The translations under genes and the position numbers were made by a program. From CALUOB01 sp944322305 (GTDB lineage Bacteria > Actinomycetota > Coriobacteriia > Coriobacteriales > Coriobacteriaceae), in contig OZ007031.1 of NCBI GenBank assembly GCA_963931605.1, positions 248,001-312,000 of the forward strand: DNA of 64,000 nt. Direction: 5' to 3'. The notes under the pieces are model-generated. The model was given only the letters and a program-made list of their open reading frames with translations. It did no database searches and was not told the DNA's origin. Below are positions 24,296 to 32,702 of the stretch, in pieces (the stretch's first letter is position 1; every line of letters begins with the position of its first letter).

Positions 24296-26005
24296 TTACC
24301 CCTCCAGGCCCTCCATGCTGGCGAGCGTGCCGGCAAAGACGGGTGCGGCGGTCTGCGTGTCCCAGATGAAGTAGACAAAGGGCCGGTCGAGAATTACCTG
24401 CTCAGGCTCCTCTTCCGGCGCGGCCGAGGCAGCCGAGACGCCGAGCGCGGTGGCGGCGGCTGCCTCGGTGCCCTGCTCGTCCACGTTGACGAAGGTCTCC
24501 TGCAGCACCTGGCTCACGGCGAGGCCGGCGCCGTCGTCCATGGCGCCGATGCCCGCAAGGTCCGCGAGCGTCGGGTCGAACAGGTCTGCCACGCCGAGCT
24601 TGCCGAGCGCCTCGGTGAGCTCGGTGCGGCATCGGGCGGTGAAGCGCGGTATGCCCGCCTCGACCTTGCCTGCCTCGGCGCTTGCCACGGCGTCGGCGAG
24701 CTTATTGCCGGTGAGCTGGGCAACAAGCGAGCTGAGCGCGGTGCCCTCGCTGGGCAGCAGGGCGCAGAAGGCGAACCGCTTGCCCGCATAGGGCTTCACA
24801 AAGCCGCGCGCACCGCTCAGCGCGAGAAAGCTGTTCTCGGTCGAGCGCATGAGCTCCATGGGCTGCTCGGTGCCGTCCTCGCAGGTAAAGGTGTGGTCCT
24901 CCACGTCGGCGTCCTCGTAGGGCTCGGTCCAGGCGCCGCTGAAGGCCAAGGCGTCTACCAGGTAGAGAACAGCATCGGCCGGCAGCTCGTCCAAGAGCTT
25001 CGGGATGCGGCCCGCAGTTTTATCGGATACCCAGGCGTTGAGGTCGGCGCAGGTCTGCGCGTCAAAGGGTCCCGAGAACACCTGCGCGTCGAAGTCGTCC
25101 ACGCACGCCTGGAGATAGTCGTCCTCAACGGAGAGCGCCGGCTCGTCTTTAATCCAGAGCGACTCCGCCATCTCGAGCGTGGTCTCGGGGGCCGTGTCCT
25201 CGTCTTCGTCGGCGTTCGCGGCCTCTTTCTCGGCGTCGCTTCCGGCGGGGGCGCTTTCGGCAAGCGGGCTGTCAATCCAGGTGTTGTCCTGTGCGGCAAG
25301 CGTCTGCGGGTCGATGTCCAAGGTGCGCGCGTAGGCAACCAAGTAGGCGACAAGCGCGTCGCGCTCCATCCCCAGGGCGTCCTCGATCTGGGCGAGCGTG
25401 TCGCCCTCTGCGCCCAGGACCACCAAGCCGAGCGCCCGCAGAAGCGAGAGCGGGGAGACCAGCAGGTTGCGTGCTGCCGGGGCGTCTGGGTCGGTGCTGC
25501 TGGTTGCGGGGGCTTCCGGGTCGGCCGTGCCGGTGGCCGGCGCCTCCGGGTCAACAGAGCTGGTCGCGGGCGCGTCGGGATCAACGCTGCTGGTGATCGG
25601 CGCGTCCGGGTCGGTTGCGCTGGTGGCCGGACCGGCATCGGTGCCGGTTTCGGCCGCCGCTGTCGCCGCATCCGCCTCGGCTTCGTCTTCCGCCTCCTCA
25701 ACCGGCGCCGGCTCGAGACCCAGCTCTGCCTGCAACAGGCGCACGGCAAAGGCGGCGGCCTCTGCGCTGTGTTGCGAGAGGACCGCGCCGTCAACGGCCG
25801 GCGCGGTGCGCTCGAAGTCCGCCGTAAGCTCCACCGTGGAGGTTGCGGCATCGGCGTCGGCCGGTTCGCTGCCGGAGCTCTCGGGCTCGTCGACGTTGCT
25901 GCAGCCGGCGAGCGCCAGCGCGAGCGTTCCGGGCAAGGTGAGAAGCGCGCGTCGCGAAATGGGGGAGCGGATGCCGCGATCGGGTGCGGTGATGTTGTTG
26001 GCCAT
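24296..26005 (-). CDS. Inhibitory-type serpin, secreted lipoprotein
   Basis: 569 residues. The N-terminus has twin arginines (SRRALLTLPG) and a lipobox ending at Cys35 (ALAGC), so it should be exported, perhaps by Tat, and lipid-anchored. The serpin fold starts near residue 181 with NLLVSPLSLLRALGLVVLGA. The hinge EQGTEAAAATA (510-520) matches the consensus required for inhibitory serpins. The reactive loop continues LGVSAASAAPEEE, small residues that would suit elastase-like proteases, and DRPFVYFIWD follows. Residues 131-180 are five decapeptide repeats inserted before the core. The start has AGGAGG upstream. Similar serpins in gut bifidobacteria inhibit host elastases; the same role is an inference here. 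Confidence 0.93.
   Translation of the reverse strand: MANNITAPDRGIRSPISRRALLTLPGTLALALAGCSNVDEPESSGSEPADADAATSTVELTADFERTAPAVDGAVLSQHSAEAAAFAVRLLQAELGLEPAPVEEAEDEAEADAATAAAETGTDAGPATSATDPDAPITSSVDPDAPATSSVDPEAPATGTADPEAPATSSTDPDAPAARNLLVSPLSLLRALGLVVLGAEGDTLAQIEDALGMERDALVAYLVAYARTLDIDPQTLAAQDNTWIDSPLAESAPAGSDAEKEAANADEDEDTAPETTLEMAESLWIKDEPALSVEDDYLQACVDDFDAQVFSGPFDAQTCADLNAWVSDKTAGRIPKLLDELPADAVLYLVDALAFSGAWTEPYEDADVEDHTFTCEDGTEQPMELMRSTENSFLALSGARGFVKPYAGKRFAFCALLPSEGTALSSLVAQLTGNKLADAVASAEAGKVEAGIPRFTARCRTELTEALGKLGVADLFDPTLADLAGIGAMDDGAGLAVSQVLQETFVNVDEQGTEAAAATALGVSAASAAPEEEPEQVILDRPFVYFIWDTQTAAPVFAGTLASMEGLEG
25466..25615 (-). repeat. Five 30-bp tandem repeats inside the serpin gene
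   Basis: They encode five decapeptides of the form [TVA]DP[DE]AP[IA]T[SG][ST], ending in a divergent DPDAPAARN unit. They form a Pro/Asp/Thr linker between the lipidated N-terminus and the serpin core. The copy number could vary between strains through slippage. Confidence 0.9.
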
Positions 26006-26162
26006 GGCTTCCTCCTTGGCGGGACGGGCGTGCAAAGCGTTGCCGCGCCACGTGCCGGCGCGGCTGAGGGGTTTCTGTTCGCACTCAAGCATACCAAGGA
26101 CGAGCGCTTCCGCTCACTCGTGTTGGGCGGGCGGCGCCGTCGCTTCTCTGCCCGGCGCCGCG

Positions 26163-28013
26163 TCAGGCGTCGGCGCGGTAGTGCGACCCGCAGCTCTCGG
26201 TGCGCGCCAGCGCCGCCTGCGCGATCCTTCGCGCGAGCGCAAGCTGCAGCTCGAGCCGGCGCAGGCTGGCGAGAAGCTCGGCTGCGTCACCGCGCGCGGC
26301 AAGCCAAGGGCCCGCGTCTGCGCGGGGGCTGTTGCCCTTTGCGCCCGCAGCCTCATTGTTCTCAAGCGCGCCCCGCCTCAGCGCCTCGGCAACCGCGGCG
26401 CGGCGCCCCTCAAGCTGCTCAATCTCTTCCAGCGCGCCCGTGAGCCCCGCCGCGGTGCGCCTCACCATGCACGAGGCGCTCATGCGGCGGCGCAGCTCGG
26501 CGGCCAGCTCGCGCACCTCCTCGCGGCTTTGCTTTGCCTGCTCGTCCGTCAGCGCGGGCGGCGCCTCGTGCGGCTTGCCCGCATCGGCGACGCGGGCTTC
26601 GCGGTCGGCGCGGCGCATTCCCTCGGATCCATGCCCCTTGCAGCCTAGGCCGCTCGCGCCGCCCACGCGCTGCGCCCATGCCGCGGCGCTGCGTCCCGCG
26701 CGCAAGCCGAACACCAGGCCGTTTGCGCTCGAGAGTCCGCCCAGGCGGTCGGCGCCGTGCATGCCGCCCGTGCACTCGCCGCAGGCGAAGAGCCCCGGCA
26801 GGTCGGTCGCGGCCTGCGCGTCGATGCGGATGCCGCCGTTTGCCGCGTGCGCGAACTCTGCCACCCGCAGCTCGTCGGCGCCGGTCACGCCCTTGTCCTG
26901 CGCAAGCCACGAGCTGAAGGCGCGAACAAACTCCGGCACCCCCTCGCCTGTGAGTCCGCCGGGGTAGCGTACCGTGAGGCCGCGCTCGCCGGCGGCGTCG
27001 ATGGCGAGGTCCACCGCGCGCGAGACGAGCCGGCTGGAAAAGGGGCCGTGGCCGCTGCGCGCCTCGAGCAGCTCTGCCACGGAGACCCCCTCAGCTGCGG
27101 CGGGGCCTGTCAGCGCGTCGCGGCCGGCGTCGTCGACAAGCTGGGCGTAGCGCCAGGTTTTCTCGTTGAAGACGGTGCCCCACGCGCGCCGTGGGGAGAC
27201 GATGGCCGGCATGATCTGCATGAACTCCAGGTTCACGAGGCCGCACCCGTGCTCGGCGGCCACCGCCTGCGCGCTCCCCAGCACGTCGGCGGCGGTGAGG
27301 CGCCGCTCGAAGAGCCCGCCGTAGCCGCCGCAGGCGAGCACCACCGCGCCCGCGCGCACCTCCTCAAAGCGCTGGTTTTCGCGGTTGTAGAGAACCGCAC
27401 CTGCCGCCTGCCGCTCGTCCGCGCCCCTCGCGGCACCCGCCGCTTCGCCCGTCGGCGCAACCTCGACAAGGTTCATGAGCTCGCGCCGCTCGAGCACCCG
27501 CACGCCGGCGGCCGCAAGCGCCGCGCCTACTGCCTGCTCGTAGCTTTCGCGCGTGATGCCGCGCCACAGGCGGTGCTTGTGGTCGAAGCAGGGGATGAAC
27601 GTTTGGTCGTCGGCGTTCTTTGGGCGATTGAGCGCAACGCCCAGCGCCTCGAGCTCGGCGATGGCCGGGCGGATGCCGGCTACGAAGCTCTCCACCAGCT
27701 CCCGGTTGGCCGCGCCACCGCCGATGGCGCAGATCGTGTCGGCGAGCTCTGCCTCGTCACCCTCGTCCTCCGGTCCCACGAGGCCCAACCCCCAGGTGCC
27801 GGGGTAGAAGCTCGAGCCCGAGAAGAGCGTGCCCGCGCAGGCGAGAACCACTGCGGCGCCGGCGCGCGCGGCGGCGAGCGCGGCCATGGTGCCGGCGATG
27901 CCGCCGCCGACCACCAACACGTCGGGCTCTGCGGCGGTGTTTGGCGCGCCTGCAGGCGCGGGCTCGGCGGGGTCGGGCGTGTCGGTGCGGGCGTGCGCGG
28001 CGCGGTGCGTCAT
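26163..28013 (-). CDS. FAD-dependent oxidoreductase of the fumarate reductase/L-aspartate oxidase family
   Basis: 616 residues. The dinucleotide-binding VLVVGGGIAGTMAALAAARAG is near residue 33. The flavin-domain motifs NGGIRIDAQAATDLPGLFACG and DRLGGLSSANGLVFG are both typical of FrdA, SdhA and NadB. The C-terminus RTESCGSHYRADA parallels the RxESRGxHxR active-site strand of that family, with a Cys in place of the Arg after Ser. No nadA/nadC or membrane anchor genes are adjacent, so the partner and substrate are open. The ribosome site is weak (GGGGAGA). Confidence 0.82.
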   Translation of the reverse strand: MTHRAAHARTDTPDPAEPAPAGAPNTAAEPDVLVVGGGIAGTMAALAAARAGAAVVLACAGTLFSGSSFYPGTWGLGLVGPEDEGDEAELADTICAIGGGAANRELVESFVAGIRPAIAELEALGVALNRPKNADDQTFIPCFDHKHRLWRGITRESYEQAVGAALAAAGVRVLERRELMNLVEVAPTGEAAGAARGADERQAAGAVLYNRENQRFEEVRAGAVVLACGGYGGLFERRLTAADVLGSAQAVAAEHGCGLVNLEFMQIMPAIVSPRRAWGTVFNEKTWRYAQLVDDAGRDALTGPAAAEGVSVAELLEARSGHGPFSSRLVSRAVDLAIDAAGERGLTVRYPGGLTGEGVPEFVRAFSSWLAQDKGVTGADELRVAEFAHAANGGIRIDAQAATDLPGLFACGECTGGMHGADRLGGLSSANGLVFGLRAGRSAAAWAQRVGGASGLGCKGHGSEGMRRADREARVADAGKPHEAPPALTDEQAKQSREEVRELAAELRRRMSASCMVRRTAAGLTGALEEIEQLEGRRAAVAEALRRGALENNEAAGAKGNSPRADAGPWLAARGDAAELLASLRRLELQLALARRIAQAALARTESCGSHYRADA

Positions 28014-28086
28014 GATGTCTCCCCAGATAGGTCGCGCGGGCGGTTCCCGGCGGTGAATGGCTTTGTACCCAGCTTAGCGCGAGCGA

Positions 28087-28153
28087 GTGCCATTGGGGAC
28101 GGGTACGGATGGCAGAACGCTGTTCCGCCATCCGTACCCGTCCCCAATGGCAC
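28087..28153. repeat. 67-base perfect palindrome
   Basis: The arms at 28087-28113 and 28127-28153 are perfectly complementary over 27 bases; the pairing continues with GAAC/GTTC after one mismatch, leaving a 3-base loop. It lies between the glgB stop and the flavoprotein start on the same strand. It shares TTGGGGACGGGT with 42232-42243, so it may belong to a dispersed repeat family. There is no T-tract. Confidence 0.9.
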
Positions 28154-28166
28154 AACGGCAGAGGTG

Positions 28167-30215
28167 CTAGGGGATCTTCACCAGCACGCCGGAGAACGGG
28201 GCGAGGCGGCACACCAGCTCGTCATCCTCAAGGACGCAGGGGTTATCGGCCTCGGGCGTGGATCCGCCGAACGGCTGCCAGTCGGTGTAGACCAGCGTCC
28301 CCACCGCGCGCCGCACAGGCTTGCGCACCGCGGCGCTTGCGGGCGCCGCGGATCCGCCGCCAGCGCTAGCGGCCCGCCGCGTTTCGCCCTGCGTCGCGTC
28401 GGTGCGCGCATCGCCGCCGCCAGCCGCGCCGCTCTTCTCGGCCGAAAGCCCCGGCAGCGCCACGCGGTAGTGTTGCGCCACGCTGTCCAGGTTCAGCACG
28501 CAGGCCAGGCGCTCATCGCCCCCGCGCCGCTCGAAGGCGTAGATCAGGCGCTGCTCCTCGTGGCAGTCGAGCCAGGCAAAGCCGTCCTCGCGGTAGTCGC
28601 ATTCCCACAGGGCGGGGTGCGCCACGTAGGTCTGCCCGAGCGCGCGCATATAGCGCCAGAACGCGTCGTGCACCGGGTAGCCCAAAAGCAGCCAGTCCTG
28701 CTCGCGCTTCTCGTCCCACTCGCGCAGCTGCCCCAGCTCGCTGCCCATGAAGTTGAGCTTCTTGCCCGGGTGGGCGGCCATGTACAGGTACAGCGCCCGC
28801 CCCTGGGGGAACTTGCCCTCGTAGCCGCCGTTCATCTTCTGCAGGACGGTGGCCTTGCCGTGCACCACCTCGTCGTGCGAGAAGGGCAGAAGGTAGTGCT
28901 CGTTGGCGTAGTACATCATCGAGAACGTGAGCTTGTGGTAGTTGGCGCGCCGCTCGTCGGGCGGCATCTGGAACAGCGAGAGCGTGTCGTGCATCCAGCC
29001 CATGTCCCACTTGTAGTCGAAGCCCAGCCCGCCCTGGCTGCCCGGCCGCGTGACGCCCGGGTAGTTGGTGGAGTCCTCGGCCGCCAAAAGGCAGCCGGGG
29101 TTCAGGCGGTGCAGCCCCTCGTTCATGGTGCGGATGAAGCTCACGGCGTTGCCGTTCACGCCGCGGCGCTCGTCGCCCTGCCAGTAGATGATGCGGCTGA
29201 TGGCGTCCATGCGCAGGCCGTCGAAGTGGTAGGTGCCAAGCCACAGGTTGGCGGCTGACTGCAGAAGGCTGCGCACCTCGCCGCGCGAGTGCATGAAGTT
29301 CATGCTGCCCCACTCCGACAGGCCAACATCCTGGTTGGGGTACTCGAACAGCGCCGTGCCGTCGTAGCGCGCCATGCCCCAGGCATCGCAGGCAAAGTGC
29401 ACGGGCACAAAGTCGAGGATGGCGCCGATGCCGGCTTGGTGCAGGCGGTCAATCAGCTGCATGAGCTCCTCGGGCGTGCCCCAGCGGCTGGTGGGCGAGA
29501 AGAACCCGCTGGGTTGGTAGCCCCAGCTCTCGTCAGCCGGGTGCTCGGTGAGCGGCAGGAACTCCACGTGGGTGAAGCCGCCCTCCTTGCAGTGGGCGAT
29601 CAGCGGCTCGGCGAGCTCGTCGTAGCGGTACCACAGGTCGGGCCGCTCCTCGCCCTCGTCGTTGCGGGGCTTGCGCCAAGAGCCGGCGTGCAGCTCGTAG
29701 ATGTTGAGGGGCTTGTCCAGGCAGGCGGTGCGCTGCTCCATCCACGCCGCGTCGCCGAAGCGCCACGAGGAGAGGTCGCGCACGATGGAGCGGTGGTGCG
29801 GGCGCAGGTCGGAGCCGAAGGCGAAGGGGTCGGCGTGGTCCTGGTAGCCGCCGCCTGGCAGGTGGACGCGGAACTCGTAGGGGTCGCCGGGGCGCACGTC
29901 GTCCACGCGCGCCTCCCAGACGTTGCCGTCGTAGGCGCGCGCCATGGGGACCTCGCGCGGGGCGGGGCCGGCGCTTGCGGCTTCGCTGCCGGCGTCGGAC
30001 GCGCCTGCGCTTTTCTCGCCCGCGTCGGCGTCGGACATGCCGTCGCTCCACGCGCAGCCGCGCTCCAGCAGAAGCGTCACGCCCGCGGCGGCCGGCGCGA
30101 AGGTGCGGAAGGTTGCCCCGCGCGTGCCGTCCGGCCCAGGGGCGCTGTTGAGGTGGGCGCCGAAGTACTCGTGCGCGTCGAAGCTCTCGCCGCGGTAAAA
30201 CGCCTGCATATCCAT
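28167..30215 (-). CDS. glgB: 1,4-alpha-glucan branching enzyme
   Basis: 682 residues. An N-terminal carbohydrate-binding (CBM48-like) domain is followed by a GH13 barrel. The four conserved GH13 regions are visible: DFVPVHF, GLRMDAISRIIYW (nucleophile Asp), LAAEDSTNYPG (acid Glu) and LPFSHDEVVHG. It adds alpha-1,6 branches to glycogen. A Gly/Ala-rich insert of about 45 residues lies in the C-terminal domain before RKPVRRAVGTLVY. The ATG follows AGGAGATAAGCG. It is divergent from a TetR regulator, with two matching palindromes in the shared promoter region, so control by that regulator is likely. Confidence 0.95.
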   Translation of the reverse strand: MDMQAFYRGESFDAHEYFGAHLNSAPGPDGTRGATFRTFAPAAAGVTLLLERGCAWSDGMSDADAGEKSAGASDAGSEAASAGPAPREVPMARAYDGNVWEARVDDVRPGDPYEFRVHLPGGGYQDHADPFAFGSDLRPHHRSIVRDLSSWRFGDAAWMEQRTACLDKPLNIYELHAGSWRKPRNDEGEERPDLWYRYDELAEPLIAHCKEGGFTHVEFLPLTEHPADESWGYQPSGFFSPTSRWGTPEELMQLIDRLHQAGIGAILDFVPVHFACDAWGMARYDGTALFEYPNQDVGLSEWGSMNFMHSRGEVRSLLQSAANLWLGTYHFDGLRMDAISRIIYWQGDERRGVNGNAVSFIRTMNEGLHRLNPGCLLAAEDSTNYPGVTRPGSQGGLGFDYKWDMGWMHDTLSLFQMPPDERRANYHKLTFSMMYYANEHYLLPFSHDEVVHGKATVLQKMNGGYEGKFPQGRALYLYMAAHPGKKLNFMGSELGQLREWDEKREQDWLLLGYPVHDAFWRYMRALGQTYVAHPALWECDYREDGFAWLDCHEEQRLIYAFERRGGDERLACVLNLDSVAQHYRVALPGLSAEKSGAAGGGDARTDATQGETRRAASAGGGSAAPASAAVRKPVRRAVGTLVYTDWQPFGGSTPEADNPCVLEDDELVCRLAPFSGVLVKIP

Positions 30216-30285
30216 CGCTTATCTCCTGCCTGCGCCGCGCGGTGCCTCTGCGGTCCGCGCCGCTTCCGTAAAGTTATGGATACCC

Positions 30286-30299
30286 GTCCAGTAATGGAC
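30286..30299. promoter_or_regulatory. Operator-like palindrome 1 between glgB and the TetR gene
   Basis: GTCCA-GTAA-TGGAC, a perfect 5-bp inverted repeat. An almost identical site follows exactly 70 bases later. It lies about 71-84 bases before the glgB start. Confidence 0.65.
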
Positions 30300-30355
30300 T
30301 ACTATGAGCATAACAAGACGCCAGAACGCTGCCTAGCGACACATCGGGAGCGGGC

Positions 30356-30369
30356 GTCCATTATTGGAC
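30356..30369. promoter_or_regulatory. Operator-like palindrome 2 before the TetR gene
   Basis: GTCCA-TTAT-TGGAC, the same half-sites as the site 70 bases upstream, ending 29 bases before the regulator's start codon. The placement suits autoregulation. Confidence 0.65.
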
Positions 30370-30398
30370 AGACGGACAAAATCGACCAGGGAGCGGCG

Positions 30399-30971
30399 AT
30401 GGACCTCAGGGAGCGCAAGACCCGGGCGAGCATCAAGCAGGCGTTTCTGGCCCTGCGCGCCGAGAAGAGCCTGGAGCGCATCACGGTGCGCGAGCTCGTG
30501 GAGCGTGCCGAGGTGGGCAAGGCCACCTTCTACCTGCATTACCGCAGCGTATACGACCTGTCCGACGCGCTGCAGCGCGAGGCGATCGCCGAGATCGTGG
30601 GCGCCATCGCCGAGCCGGAGGCCTACCTCGCCGCGCCCGACCGGGTGACCCGCCAGCTCTTCGAGGCGTTCCGCACGCACGCCGACGTGGTTGACGTGCT
30701 GTTCTCGGGCGAGCAGGCCGGCGTGCTCGCGCAAAGCGTCGAGCATGCCATGCGCCTGCGCGTGGCTGAGCAGTTCCCCCAGGTCGAGACCGACCCGCGC
30801 GTCTCGGCGCTGTTCACCTTCGAGATCCAGGGCGGCTACTACGCCTACCGAGCCGCGCGGGCCCGCGACAGCGAGGCGCAGGTCGGCGCGTCGCCGGCCG
30901 AGCAGGCGGCGGTGGACGCCATCGCGCAGGCCGCCTTGGCCATCACCGGGCTCATCCGCGCGGACGGGTAG
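30399..30971 (+). CDS. TetR/AcrR-family transcriptional regulator
   Basis: 190 residues. The N-terminal helix-turn-helix reads TRASIKQAFLALRAEKSLERITVRELVERAEVG, then KATFYLHYRSVYDL, the classic TetR pattern. The C-terminal ligand domain is all-helical and unspecific. The ATG is preceded by AGGGAGCGG. It is divergent from glgB, with two GTCCA-N4-TGGAC palindromes in the gap, so it probably represses itself and perhaps glgB. The ligand is unknown. The next gene, nfo, starts 37 bases after it and may be in the same transcript. Confidence 0.9.
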   Translation: MDLRERKTRASIKQAFLALRAEKSLERITVRELVERAEVGKATFYLHYRSVYDLSDALQREAIAEIVGAIAEPEAYLAAPDRVTRQLFEAFRTHADVVDVLFSGEQAGVLAQSVEHAMRLRVAEQFPQVETDPRVSALFTFEIQGGYYAYRAARARDSEAQVGASPAEQAAVDAIAQAALAITGLIRADG

Positions 30972-31008
30972 AACCCCGTCCGCGGCACCTGACCGACAAG
31001 GAGTTCCC

Positions 31009-31878
31009 ATGCTTACCATCGGCTGCCACCTCTCAACGGCGAAAGGCTACACCGCCATGGGCGAGATCGCCTGCTCCATCGGCGCCAACACCTTCGCCTT
31101 CTTCACCCGCAACCCGCGCGGCGGCAACGCGCGCGCCCTGGACCGCTCAGACGTGGACGGCTTGCGCCGCATCATGGCCGAGAACAGCTTCGGCCCGCTC
31201 GTGGCGCACGCCCCTTACACCTACAACCCCTGCTCGGCCAAGGAGAGCGCCCGCGCCTTCGCGCTCGAAGCCATGCGTGAGGACCTGGAGCGCCTGGAGG
31301 CGTTGCCCGGCCAGTACTACAACTTCCATCCCGGCTGCCACGTGGGGCAAGGCGCCGAACGCGGCGTCGAGCTTATCGTCGAGACGCTGCTGCAGGTGAT
31401 GTGGCCCGAGCAGCGCACCTGCGTGTTGCTCGAGACCATGGCCGGCAAGGGCACCGAGGTGGGTCGCAGCTTCGAGGAGATCGCCGAGGTCATCGCGCGG
31501 GTGGGCGAGAAGCGCCCCGAGCTCGCCGACAAGCTGGGCGTGTGCCTGGACACCTGCCACGTGCACGACGGCGGCTACGACGTGGTGGCGGACCTCGACG
31601 GCGTGCTGGGCGAGTTCGACCGCGCGGTGGGGCTGGGGCGCCTGCGCGCCGTGCACCTGAACGACTCCAAGAACCCGCGCGGCGCGCACAAGGACCGCCA
31701 CGAGGTCATCGGCGCAGGCTACCTGGGCAGCGAGGAGCTGGGCGGCGGCCTGAAGGTCTTTTCTCGCATCGTGCGTCACCCGGCCCTGAGCGGGTTGCCG
31801 TTCATCTTGGAAACGCCCAACGAGCTCGACGGCTACGCGCGCGAGATCAAGCTGCTGCGCGAGCTGGCGGAGGCGTAA
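31009..31878 (+). CDS. nfo: Deoxyribonuclease IV (AP endonuclease IV)
   Basis: 289 residues, normal length. Zinc-ligand motifs of endonuclease IV follow in order: LVAHAPYTYN, NFHPGCHVG, LLETMAGKGTEVG, GVCLDTCHVHDGGYD and HLNDSKNPRGAHKDRHEVIGAG. It cuts abasic sites in base-excision repair. The start has CAAGGAG upstream. A strong hairpin follows the stop. It may share a transcript with the TetR gene. Confidence 0.96.
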   Translation: MLTIGCHLSTAKGYTAMGEIACSIGANTFAFFTRNPRGGNARALDRSDVDGLRRIMAENSFGPLVAHAPYTYNPCSAKESARAFALEAMREDLERLEALPGQYYNFHPGCHVGQGAERGVELIVETLLQVMWPEQRTCVLLETMAGKGTEVGRSFEEIAEVIARVGEKRPELADKLGVCLDTCHVHDGGYDVVADLDGVLGEFDRAVGLGRLRAVHLNDSKNPRGAHKDRHEVIGAGYLGSEELGGGLKVFSRIVRHPALSGLPFILETPNELDGYAREIKLLRELAEA

Positions 31879-31897
31879 GGCGGCGCCTGCAACGAAA

Positions 31898-31923
31898 AAA
31901 GCCCCTGCGCCTGCAGGGGCTTT
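31898..31923. terminator. Two-way rho-independent terminator
   Basis: AAAGCCCCTGC pairs perfectly with GCAGGGGCTTT over 11 bp with a 4-base loop. A-rich sequence before it gives a T-tract on the minus strand. It serves nfo (plus) and the LUD gene (minus). Confidence 0.88.
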
Positions 31924-31963
31924 GCGTGCACGAGAAAAGAAGGCGCTGTCTGGCGCGAGACCG

Positions 31964-32602
31964 CTAAAAGCCCAGGTTCTCGCCGATGAGCACGACCTTG
32001 ATGCGGCCGGTGTGGCGGCTGTGGCGCGTGACAACCACCTGGCAGCACATGCACTGGGGCGCGTGGCACTCGCGGCACACGCCGGTGAGCTCGCAGGGGG
32101 TGTTGGTGTGCAGGCGGCTGGCGTTGGGCGGGCAGGCGTGGGTGCGCGTGCGCTTGATGCCGGCGTCCACGTCCGTCACGATCTTGTTGGCGCCCACGAG
32201 CATGATCACGTGCTCGGGGCCGTGCAGCAGAAGCGAGAGGCGGTCGGCGTTGCCGTCGATGTTGACGATCTCGCCGGAGACGGTGAGGGCGTTGGCGCTC
32301 ATGAAGTGGAAGTCGGCGCAGGTGCGCTCGCGCCACACCGCGCGCTGCTCCTCGGGCGTGGTGGCGCGGGAGCGGTCGATGACGCGGTAGGGGCCCGAGG
32401 TGAGAAGCGCCTTCACGCCGGTCTCGGCGAGCGTCTCCGAGCCGCCCCAGGTGACCGAGGCCCCTTCGGGCACGAGCGTGCGCACCAGCTCGACGGCGTC
32501 GGCGCTGGTGGGGCAGTAGTAGCCCTCGATGTTGCGCTTCTCGAGGTTCTTGATGAGGGTTGCGGCGGTTTTGGCGAAGGCGTCTTGGCGTGCGGCGTGC
32601 AT
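31964..32602 (-). CDS. LUD-domain protein (lactate-utilization LutC/DUF162 family)
   Basis: 212 residues. The LUD fold is recognised by GYYCPTSADAVELVRTLVP, VTWGGSETL, DFHFMSANALTVSGEIVNIDG and HVIMLVGANKIV. This subclass is small, stands alone and carries a Cys-rich C-terminal part (CRECHAPQCMCCQVV) that may hold a metal. There are no LutA or LutB partners next to it, so use in lactate oxidation is doubtful. The start follows AAAGGGGA. Confidence 0.88.
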   Translation of the reverse strand: MHAARQDAFAKTAATLIKNLEKRNIEGYYCPTSADAVELVRTLVPEGASVTWGGSETLAETGVKALLTSGPYRVIDRSRATTPEEQRAVWRERTCADFHFMSANALTVSGEIVNIDGNADRLSLLLHGPEHVIMLVGANKIVTDVDAGIKRTRTHACPPNASRLHTNTPCELTGVCRECHAPQCMCCQVVVTRHSRHTGRIKVVLIGENLGF

Positions 32603-32702
32603 GGAATCCCCTTTCTCATGGCGGGCGGGCCGGCGTTCCGCCCGGGCCCTTCTCTCATTGTGCCACGGCGCGCGCCGCAGGCGGTCCGTTCATCGGCGCG
32701 TG

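Noticed and set aside
25466..25615. CRISPR-like array
   Set aside because: The 30-bp repeats have no unique spacers and code in frame for decapeptides in the serpin.
26163..28013. Firm call as L-aspartate oxidase NadB
   Set aside because: No nadA or nadC nearby, and the C-terminal active-site strand has Cys where the family Arg is expected; kept at family level.
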